From CAZGMN01 sp964645765 (GTDB lineage: Bacteria > Acidobacteriota > Aminicenantia > Aminicenantales > Aminicenantaceae), in NCBI GenBank assembly GCA_964645765.1, contig CAZYBE010000054.1, forward strand, positions 1 through 15,068: 15,068 nucleotides of DNA. The letters are read 5' to 3'. Under the pieces are notes generated by a model that was not told where the DNA came from, made no database searches, and saw nothing but the letters and a program-made list of their open reading frames with translations. Positions 6,301 through 12,869 of this stretch are shown here, in pieces (position 1 is the stretch's first letter; each line of letters opens with the position of its first letter). A program made the translations under genes and the position numbers.

Positions 6301-7677
6301 GGGATAGTGAGGGTAGGAGCTTACGTCAAATCCGGGGATATTCTTGTGGGCAAGGTTGCGCCTAAAGGAGAAACGCAGCTCTCCCCAGAGGAAAAGCTGC
6401 TCAAGGCCATATTCGGCGAGAAAGCTCTTGATGTCAAGGATGCTTCGCTCTATTGTTCGCCAGGAACAGAGGGGACGGTCATCGATGTCAGAATTTTCTC
6501 TCGACGAGGGATTGAAAAAGGCGTTCGGGCCAAAACCATTGAAAAAGATGAAATAGCCAAGATGAAGAGAAACCTGGATGATGAGATCAGCATCCTCGAA
6601 GGAGAAAGATGGAGGAAGATCAAGAGCGTGCTCAAGGGAGAAACAATCGACAAGGATCATAAAATCGCTGACCTTGAGCTCGAAAAAGGAAAAAAGCTGG
6701 ATGAGAAGATTTTGAGCCTGCTCGAACCAGAGCATCTCTCCAGATTAAAGCTCAGAGAGAATGCAGAGCGAGAGAAGAAGGTCAGGGATATTGATAAAAA
6801 AGTCAAACGCCAGATTGAAGCCCTCAAATCTATTTTTAAAGATAAAGTCGACGGCCTCAAGAAGGGCGATGAGCTTACTCCAGGGGTGATTCAGTCGATC
6901 AAAGTCTACATTGCTATGAAGAGAAAGCTTTCTGTGGGGGATAAAATTTCTGGCCGTCACGGAAACAAGGGAGTCATTGCCAAGATAGTTCCTGAAGAAG
7001 ATATGCCGCTCTTGCCGGACGGAACACCCATGGATATTGTCCTCAATCCCCTTGGAGTTCCCTCAAGAATGAATGTCGGGCAGATCCTGGAAACCCATCT
7101 GGGCTGGGCTTCCAAGGCTCTTAACCTTTGGATCTCCACGCCTGTCTTCGACGGAATTCAGGAAGAGGAAATCAAGAACCTTCTTGAAAAAGCTGCATTG
7201 CCCAGGTCAGGAAAAAGTCCTCTTTATGATGGCGTAACAGGAGAGTTGTTTGACCATGAAGTGACCGTAGGTCACATTTACATCATGAAGCTCTACCATC
7301 TCGTCGATGATAAAATCCATGCCCGCTCGACTGGACCATACTCTCTGATTACGCAACAGCCTTTGGGCGGAAAAGCTCAGTTCGGAGGACAGCGCTTTGG
7401 AGAGATGGAAGTCTGGGCTTTGGAAGCTTATGGTGCAGCATTCACCCTTCAGGAGCTTATGACCGCCAAGTCAGATGATGTCGAAGGAAGGGCCAAAATC
7501 TATGAGGCGATAGTCAAGGGAGACCTGGACTTTACTCCGGGGCTTCCTGAGTCGGTGAATGTCTTGATTCGAGAGCTGCAGAGCCTCTGCCTTAATGTTG
7601 AACTGGAGAAGAGTGAGAAGAAAGAAGAAGGCTTAGCTTGGGGAATCAAGGCCCCTAAAATTTTAAAAGGAGAATAA
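3391..7677 (+). CDS. rpoB: DNA-directed RNA polymerase subunit beta (1428 aa) with an N-terminal zinc-ribbon insertion
   Basis: Beta forms one half of the polymerase cleft and the rifampicin pocket. The order of conserved blocks is intact: the protrusion start ([14 protein letters not shown], about 22-35), GEPHTVESA near 430, [16 protein letters not shown] at 500-515, the rifampicin cluster at about 570-600 with Gln571, Asp574, His584, Arg587 and Ser589, [14 protein letters not shown] at 617-630, [20 protein letters not shown] at 773-792, GRHGNKG at 1188-1194, and the C-terminal [27 protein letters not shown] region. A helical, charged insertion at about 1050-1158 corresponds to the E. coli-type SI2. 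Residues 81-141 are an extra eight-cysteine insertion not found in E. coli (listed separately). The ATG follows GAGAGG at 3381-3386. rpoC begins 2 bases after the stop, so the pair is surely co-expressed. The 64-base gap upstream is the largest inside the operon and contains no clear terminator. Confidence 0.97.
   Translation: [1428 protein letters not shown]
3631..3813 (+). other. Eight-cysteine double zinc-ribbon insertion in RpoB (residues about 81-141)
   Basis: In E. coli beta, SYRLGEPVFDVQEC runs straight on. Here the matching SYSVG (76-80) and MKYNPIEC (143-150) are separated by about 60 extra residues. These contain C84, C86, C99, C102, then C118, C121, C132, C135. The first set has spacing CxC-x12-CxxC and the second CxxC-x10-CxxC, each fitting a zinc ribbon. 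The first also resembles the beta' zinc-binding domain encoded next door: [10 protein letters not shown] here, DYECLCGKYK in RpoC. The reading frame continues unbroken through the insert, so it is not a frameshift product. Zinc binding and function are inferred, not shown. By the usual beta domain layout it should emerge from the protrusion. Confidence 0.85.
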
Positions 7678-7679
7678 CA

Positions 7680-10600
7680 ATGGAAATCAGGCATTCTATG
7701 GGAAAATCCAAGGTCGATTTTGACCGGGTCAGAATCAGCATCGCCTCTCCAGAAAAGATCAAGAGCTGGTCTTGGGGAGAGGTCACCAAGCCTGAAACCA
7801 TCAATTACAGGACATTCAAGCCTGAAAAAGATGGCCTTTTCTGTGCCAAGATTTTTGGACCTATCAATGACTACGAATGCCTCTGCGGAAAATACAAGAG
7901 GATGAAATACAGAGGCATAATCTGTGAGCGATGTGGAGTCGAGGTCACAAAATCCAAGGTTCGTCGGGAAAGGATGGGGCACATTCAATTGGCTTCTCCT
8001 GTGGCTCATATCTGGTTTTTCAGAGGAACTCCAACTCGAATCGGTCTCGTCCTCGACCTCTCCATCAAAGATTTGGAGAAAGTTCTCTACTTTGAATCCT
8101 ATATCGTTCTCGACCCAGGGGACAGCCCGTTAAAAGAAAAGCAACTCCTGAATGATGAAGAACATAAGAATGCCCAAGAGAAATATGGAGACAGTATCGA
8201 GGTTTCCATAGGGGCAGAGGCGATTAAAAATCTTCTGGAACAGATAAATATTAACAAGGAAGGAGAAAGGTTGAGGGAGCTGATGAAAAGGGAGACTTCC
8301 CAGCAGCGAAAGCTTCGCTATGCCAAAAGATTAAGAGTTTTTAAGGGCCTCAAGAAGTCGGGCAATCGCCCGGGGTGGATGATTCTTGATGTCATCCCGG
8401 TCATTCCACCTGATTTAAGGCCTCTTGTTCGGCTGGATGGAGGCCGTTTTGCCACCTCGGATTTGAACGACCTCTACCGCAGGGTCATAAACCGCAACAA
8501 CCGCCTGAAGAAATTGATCGAGCTTAGAGCCCCTGACCTTATCATTCGCAATGAGAAGAGAATGCTTCAGGAGGCAGTGGATGCTCTCTTTGATAACGGA
8601 AAAAGGGGTCGGGTCCATCTCGGAGCCAACCGAAGGCCTCTCAAATCCTTAAGCGAGGCGCTTCGAGGAAAGCAAGGGAGATTTCGTCAAAACCTGCTTG
8701 GCAAGCGCGTCGATTATTCAGGAAGGTCGGTTATTGTTGTCGGGCCTGAGCTCAAGTTGAATCAGTGCGGATTGCCGAAAAAGATGGCCTTGGAGCTCTT
8801 CAAGCCTTTTATCTTTCACAAGCTGGAGAAAGAGGGCTTGGTTCCGAGTGTGAAAGTTGCCAGAGAATGGCATGAGCAGGAAAGGCCCGAGGTTTGGGAT
8901 TATCTGGAAGAGGTTGTCAAGGAGCATCCTATTCTCCTCAACCGAGCTCCAACGCTTCATCGGCTGGGCATCCAAGCCTTTGAGCCAATTTTGGTCGAGG
9001 GAAAAGCTATCCAGATTCATCCCCTTGTCTGTGTTGCCTTTAACGCTGATTTTGATGGCGACCAGATGGCTGTCCATATACCGCTTTCTGTTGAGGCTCA
9101 GATTGAAGCTCAGACATTGATGCTTTCCACCCAGAACATCCTTTCCCCTGCTCATGGCAAACCTCTGGCCATACCCAGCCAGGATATGGTTCTGGGATGT
9201 TATTATCTGACCCTGGCGAAGAAAGGAATGAAAGGGGAGGGTCGCATCTTCGGTTCAAAGGAAGAAGTTTTATTAGCGATGGAAAATAAGGAAATCAGCC
9301 TTCATGCCAGAGTGAAGCTGCGCTTCAGCGGCCCTTTCATGAACTTGTCCGCGTTCTATGATGATCAAGCTGTTCTGAATTGTCCTGTGGCTGAATTAAA
9401 AAACCAGCTCGTCGAGACAACTCCGGGTCGGATCATTTTCAACAGCATCCTTCCTAAGGAAATTCCCTTTATCAGCGGCATGCTGAAGAAGAAAGGCCTG
9501 GAGAGCCTGGTTTATTACACTTACTTAAAGGCCGGCCTTGACCCGACTATTGAAATGCTGGACAAGATGAAGGAGATGGGTTTCAACTATGCGACTTTCG
9601 CCGGCTTTTCTTTGGGGATCGACGATTTCATCATTCCCAAAGAGAAATATGAATTGGTTGATAAGGCATTCAAAGATGTCCAGGATGTTGAGAAGTTTTA
9701 CAAGGAAGGCACGATTTCAGCAGGAGAGCGCTTCAATCGAATCATTGAAATCTGGGGCGCTGCCACAGATAAAATTTCCATCGCGATGATCGAGAAGATG
9801 CGCAAGGTCAGCTTCGAAGAGAAGGAGTTGAACGCGCTCTTTGTTATGGCTGACTCCGGCTCGCGAGGGAATAAGCAGCAAATTCGCCAGCTGGCCGGAA
9901 TCAGGGGGCTGATGAGCCGGCCCTCGGGTGAGATTATGGAAACTCCGATTGTCTCTAATCTAAGAGAAGGGCTGAACGTTCTTCAGTATTTTATCTCGAC
10001 TCATGGTGCCCGAAAGGGTTTGGCCGATACAGCGTTGAAGACAGCCAACTCTGGTTATCTAACCCGCAAGCTGGTTGATGTTGCCCAGGAAGCTATTGTT
10101 GATGAGCATGATTGCGGGACTCTGAAGGGTGTCAATGTCACAGCCATTGTCGAGAATGGTGAACTCATCGAGCCTTTTATCGACAGAATCATCGGCCGGA
10201 CCTCCTTGGAGAGAGTTGTCCATCCTGACACCAGTGAGGTCATTGTTGATATGAACCAAGAGATTACAGAAGAGATTACCCAAAAATTTCAAGAGTTGGG
10301 CATCGAGAAGGTGAAAATCCGTTCTATCCTGACATGTGAATCGAAGAGAGGTATTTGCCAGCTCTGTTATGGCCGTGACATGGCTGCAGGCCGCATGGTG
10401 GAGCTCGGAGAAGCTACGGGAATTATCGCTGCTCAATCCATTGGGGAGCCGGGGACGCAGCTGACAATGAGGACTTTCCACATCGGCGGTATTGCCATGA
10501 GAGCGGCTGAGAAATCCAAGCTGGAAGCGAAGAACGATGGAGTGGTCAGGTTCAATAACCTCAAATATGTTATCAACAAGGAGAAGTCTTTAATCATTGT

Positions 10601-11822
10601 CAACCGAAACGCCAATATCACTATTCTCGATTACAGGGGAAGGGAAGTGGAGCATCTCCAGGTTCCTTATGGCGCTAAGGTATTGGTTAAAGACAGAGAA
10701 GAGGTGAAAGCCCGCCAGCAGTTTGCTGAATGGGACCCGTTCAACACCTTAATCCTGACCGAAGAGGGAGGACACGTGAATTTTCATGACGTCGCCCTGG
10801 GTGTGACCATGGAAGAAGTTACAGATGAGTTTACTGGCTTGGTGACGAAAGTGATCATCGAGCCGAAAGATGAGAAGATGCAGCCGAGGATTGAAATCGT
10901 CGATGAGAGGAAAAAAGACAAGAGCCATAAGCCCGCAGTCCTCAGAAAATATTATCTCCCTTCAGGAGCGCATCTGGAAGTCAAAGACAGGGATAAAGTT
11001 TATGCTGGAGATGTTATGGCGAAGATCCCTCGAGAGGTTGCTCGGACCAAGGATATCACCGGAGGCTTGCCTCGGGCGGAAGAGCTTTTCGAAGCCCGTC
11101 GACCCAAGCAAGCTGCTGTCATTTCTGAGATCGATGGCGCGGTGGAGTTTGGCGGCCTGGTCAGGGGATACAGGAAGCTCACAGTCCGCAATGAGCGAGG
11201 CGGAGAAAAAGAATACTTTATTCCCAAAGGCGCTCACCTGAGTGTGGGCGACGCCGAAAGGGTGAGAGCAGGCACGCCTTTGATGGATGGGCCCGTGAAC
11301 CCTCATGACATTCTGAAAGTCCTCGGAGAAAAGGAGCTGGCTGAGTATCTCCTGCGGGAAATCCAGGAAGTCTACCGGCTGCAGGGAGTTTCCATCAATG
11401 ACAAGCACATCGAGATCATCATCCGCCAGATGTTGCGCTGGGTTAAGGTTGAGGAAGTTGGAGATACGGAATTTCTGGTTGACGAGCAGGTCGAGAAATT
11501 TCTTTTCCAGGAAGAGAACGAAAAGGTCATCAAGAAAGGAGGAAAGCCGGCAAAAGCCCGTCCTCTCCTTCTGGGAATCACCAAGAGTGCCTTGAGCACA
11601 GACAGCTTCATCTCTGCTGCCTCTTTCCAGGAGACAACCAGGGTTCTGACTGAGGCCAGCCTTTATGGGAAAGTGGACCACCTGAGGCGGTTGAAAGAGA
11701 ACATCATCATGGGCAGGCTTATCCCTGCTGGAACTGGCTACAGATATTATCGGAATGTGGAGCTCAAGGAAGAAAAAGCTGAGGAAGTTGAGAAGGAAGT
11801 AGACATTCAGGCTCAGAGTTAG
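7680..11822 (+). CDS. rpoC: DNA-directed RNA polymerase subunit beta' (1380 aa)
   Basis: Beta' carries the catalytic centre of RNA polymerase. The N-terminal zinc-binding domain has C67, C69, C82 and C85. Then come the clamp, with the rudder and lid regions between, GKRVDYSGRSVIVVGPEL at 341-358, and the active-site NADFDGD motif at 455-461, whose three aspartates hold the Mg ions. The second zinc site is C812, C886, C893, C896. The bridge helix is at about 777-805. The trigger loop begins at GIIAAQSIGEPGTQLTMRTF (914-933) and is interrupted by an SI3-type insertion of about 180 residues (about 938-1121), followed by TKDITGGLPRAEELFEARRP. The C-terminus keeps SFISAASFQETTRVLTEA and GRLIPAGTG. 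The ATG follows AAGGAG (7667-7672) inside the end of rpoB, leaving a 2-base intergenic gap. It is complete, with no missing key residue. Confidence 0.98.
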   Translation: MEIRHSMGKSKVDFDRVRISIASPEKIKSWSWGEVTKPETINYRTFKPEKDGLFCAKIFGPINDYECLCGKYKRMKYRGIICERCGVEVTKSKVRRERMGHIQLASPVAHIWFFRGTPTRIGLVLDLSIKDLEKVLYFESYIVLDPGDSPLKEKQLLNDEEHKNAQEKYGDSIEVSIGAEAIKNLLEQININKEGERLRELMKRETSQQRKLRYAKRLRVFKGLKKSGNRPGWMILDVIPVIPPDLRPLVRLDGGRFATSDLNDLYRRVINRNNRLKKLIELRAPDLIIRNEKRMLQEAVDALFDNGKRGRVHLGANRRPLKSLSEALRGKQGRFRQNLLGKRVDYSGRSVIVVGPELKLNQCGLPKKMALELFKPFIFHKLEKEGLVPSVKVAREWHEQERPEVWDYLEEVVKEHPILLNRAPTLHRLGIQAFEPILVEGKAIQIHPLVCVAFNADFDGDQMAVHIPLSVEAQIEAQTLMLSTQNILSPAHGKPLAIPSQDMVLGCYYLTLAKKGMKGEGRIFGSKEEVLLAMENKEISLHARVKLRFSGPFMNLSAFYDDQAVLNCPVAELKNQLVETTPGRIIFNSILPKEIPFISGMLKKKGLESLVYYTYLKAGLDPTIEMLDKMKEMGFNYATFAGFSLGIDDFIIPKEKYELVDKAFKDVQDVEKFYKEGTISAGERFNRIIEIWGAATDKISIAMIEKMRKVSFEEKELNALFVMADSGSRGNKQQIRQLAGIRGLMSRPSGEIMETPIVSNLREGLNVLQYFISTHGARKGLADTALKTANSGYLTRKLVDVAQEAIVDEHDCGTLKGVNVTAIVENGELIEPFIDRIIGRTSLERVVHPDTSEVIVDMNQEITEEITQKFQELGIEKVKIRSILTCESKRGICQLCYGRDMAAGRMVELGEATGIIAAQSIGEPGTQLTMRTFHIGGIAMRAAEKSKLEAKNDGVVRFNNLKYVINKEKSLIIVNRNANITILDYRGREVEHLQVPYGAKVLVKDREEVKARQQFAEWDPFNTLILTEEGGHVNFHDVALGVTMEEVTDEFTGLVTKVIIEPKDEKMQPRIEIVDERKKDKSHKPAVLRKYYLPSGAHLEVKDRDKVYAGDVMAKIPREVARTKDITGGLPRAEELFEARRPKQAAVISEIDGAVEFGGLVRGYRKLTVRNERGGEKEYFIPKGAHLSVGDAERVRAGTPLMDGPVNPHDILKVLGEKELAEYLLREIQEVYRLQGVSINDKHIEIIIRQMLRWVKVEEVGDTEFLVDEQVEKFLFQEENEKVIKKGGKPAKARPLLLGITKSALSTDSFISAASFQETTRVLTEASLYGKVDHLRRLKENIIMGRLIPAGTGYRYYRNVELKEEKAEEVEKEVDIQAQS

Positions 11823-11837
11823 ATTTTGCTCTAACTT
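11816..11837 (+). other. Stem-loop over the rpoC stop codon
   Basis: AGTTAGA (11817-11823) pairs with TCTAACT (11830-11836), with a further G-T pair outside, around the loop TTTTGC. The rpoC TAG lies within the 5' arm. No T-run follows, so it is not a standard intrinsic terminator. It could protect the 3' end of a processed rpoBC message or be chance. Confidence 0.35.
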
Positions 11838-11848
11838 CCTCAAATTCC

Positions 11849-11877
11849 TTGACATAGATAGCTGTTTTTGCTATTAT
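11849..11877 (+). promoter_or_regulatory. Sigma70-type promoter for the str operon (rpsL-rpsG-fusA-tuf)
   Basis: A consensus -35 box TTGACA (11849-11854) is separated by exactly 17 bases from the -10 box TATTAT (11872-11877), one base from the consensus TATAAT. Transcription would be expected to begin near 11883-11886, about 60 bases ahead of rpsL. It is the only strong promoter match seen in the window, and it lies in the largest gap, so it probably drives the str operon independently of rpoBC. The activity is inferred from sequence alone. Confidence 0.8.
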
Positions 11878-11883
11878 CCACAC

Positions 11884-11927
11884 ATTCAATTCTGAGTTTT
11901 TTCGCTCGGAATGAATAAATTTTTTTT
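11884..11927 (+). terminator. T-tract hairpin in the str leader (rpoBC terminator and/or str attenuator)
   Basis: ATTCAATTCTGAG (11884-11896) pairs with CTCGGAATGAAT (11905-11916): 12 pairs including one G-U and a single bulged A, with the eight-base loop TTTTTTCG. AAA and then a run of eight Ts (11920-11927) follow. This is the layout of an intrinsic terminator, although the stem is AT-rich and three bases part it from the T-run. It lies downstream of the -10 box, so read-through RNA from rpoC would contain the whole stem, and RNA started at the str promoter would begin at or inside the 5' arm. No other terminator candidate is seen after rpoC. Confidence 0.5.
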
Positions 11928-11933
11928 ATTTTA

Positions 11934-11939
11934 AAGGAG
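11934..11939 (+). promoter_or_regulatory. Shine-Dalgarno AAGGAG for rpsL (TTG start)
   Basis: AAGGAG is seven bases before TTG 11947 and sits just after the AT-rich tract of the leader. No ATG or GTG in frame is available at this distance, which supports the TTG start. Confidence 0.75.
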
Positions 11940-11946
11940 TAATTTT

Positions 11947-12336
11947 TTGCCGACAATCAATCAATTGGTGAGAAAAGGACGCACTCAGAAGAAGTACAAG
12001 AGCAAATCTCCGGCTTTGGAGAGCAGTCCGCAGAAGAGAGGCGTCTGCACTCGTGTTTTTACCACGACACCGAAAAAGCCTAATTCAGCCCTGAGAAAAG
12101 TGGCGCGAGTTAGATTAACCAATAACATAGAGGTCACGGCGTATATTCCGGGGGTTGGGCATAATCTCCAGGAGCACTCGATCGTCATCATCAGAGGAGG
12201 ACGTGTCAAAGATTTGCCTGGAGTTCGCTATCATATCATTCGTGGAATCCTGGACTGCGAGGGAGTGGCCGACCGCAAGAAAGGCAGGTCAAGATACGGA
12301 GCCAAGAAGCCTAAAGAGAAGAGGGTCGCCGGATAA
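11947..12336 (+). CDS. rpsL: Small ribosomal subunit protein uS12 (129 aa, TTG start)
   Basis: S12 lies at the decoding centre, where it monitors codon-anticodon pairing. It is the classic target of streptomycin-resistance mutations. The protein starts PTINQLVRKGR and contains the conserved TTTPKKPNSALRKVARVRLTN segment (about 39-59) and the GGRVKDLPGVRYHIIRG loop (about 84-100). The lysines that correspond to the streptomycin-linked positions (in PKKPNS and VKDLPG) are both present, so the sequence predicts a streptomycin-sensitive type. The C-terminus is lysine-rich, as usual. The start is a TTG with a well-placed AAGGAG. It is the first gene after the str promoter and is 11 bases from rpsG. 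Confidence 0.96.
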   Translation: MPTINQLVRKGRTQKKYKSKSPALESSPQKRGVCTRVFTTTPKKPNSALRKVARVRLTNNIEVTAYIPGVGHNLQEHSIVIIRGGRVKDLPGVRYHIIRGILDCEGVADRKKGRSRYGAKKPKEKRVAG

Positions 12337-12347
12337 AGGAGTGAGTC

Positions 12348-12818
12348 ATGCCCCGTCGAGGTAAGGTCATCAAGAGAAAAACGTTCCCAGACCAGATTTA
12401 TAATAGCACCCTCGTTGCTAAGTTCATTAACTGTTTTCTGAGAAGGGGCAAGAAGAGCGTGGCTGAAAGAATAATTTATGGCTCCATGGAGCGAGTGAAG
12501 CAGAAGGCAAAAGAAGACCCCTTGAAGCTCGTCGAGAAAGCGGTGGAGAATGCAAGACCCGTGCTTGAGACAAAATCAAGGAGGGTCGGAGGAGCGACTT
12601 ATCAGGTGCCGCTTGAGGTTCCTACAGACCGGTCGACATCCCTGGCCATCAGATGGCTGATCAGGTATGCGAAAGAAAGGCCAGGAAAAAGCATGGAAGA
12701 GAAGCTTTCGGCTGAAATCCTCGACGCCACGAACAACCGTGGAGGAGCTGTCAAGAAGAAAGAAGATACTCATAAAATGGCTGAATCCAATAGAGCCTTT
12801 GCTCATTATAGATGGTAG
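12348..12818 (+). CDS. rpsG: Small ribosomal subunit protein uS7 (156 aa)
   Basis: S7 starts assembly of the 30S head by binding the 3' domain of 16S rRNA, and lies close to the E-site tRNA. The 156-residue product starts PRRGKVIKRK, and continues through FINCFLRRGKKSVAERIIYG (about 27-46), ENARPVLETKSRRVGGATYQVP (about 67-88), and RWLIRYAKERPGKSM. It ends with the typical TTHKMAES-type motif (DTHKMAESNRAFAHYRW). Length is standard. The ATG follows AGGAG (12337-12341) with a six-base spacer. Only 11 bases part it from rpsL. In E. coli S7 represses its operon by binding a structured rpsL-rpsG spacer of nearly 100 bases, and no such spacer exists here. Confidence 0.97.
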   Translation: MPRRGKVIKRKTFPDQIYNSTLVAKFINCFLRRGKKSVAERIIYGSMERVKQKAKEDPLKLVEKAVENARPVLETKSRRVGGATYQVPLEVPTDRSTSLAIRWLIRYAKERPGKSMEEKLSAEILDATNNRGGAVKKKEDTHKMAESNRAFAHYRW

Positions 12819-12858
12819 TCTCCCTTTTAAAAAGAAAAGATTTGACTACAATCAAAAT

Positions 12859-12862
12859 GGAG
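12859..12862 (+). promoter_or_regulatory. Shine-Dalgarno GGAG that fixes the fusA start at TTG 12870
   Basis: GGAG is seven bases before TTG 12870 and 25 bases before the in-frame ATG 12888. The TTG reading gives the family N-terminus (MARKYP...RNIGIMAHIDAGKT), so TTG is preferred over the shorter ATG start. Confidence 0.7.
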
Positions 12863-12869
12863 TTTCGAT

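Noticed and set aside
6538..6864. The charged, helical insertion in RpoB (residues about 1050-1158) as a novel domain
   Set aside because: It aligns in position and character with the known E. coli-type SI2 insertion and is expected in many Gram-negative lineages.
10491..11042. The insertion in the RpoC trigger loop as a novel domain
   Set aside because: It matches the known SI3 insertion (for example VPYGA, WDP and TDELTGL-like segments) and is a lineage marker, not a new feature.
10962..11855. A 297-codon open frame on the minus strand opposite the end of rpoC
   Set aside because: It lies entirely over well-conserved rpoC sequence, its product has no recognisable domain, and long antisense frames are common opposite genes with this codon bias.
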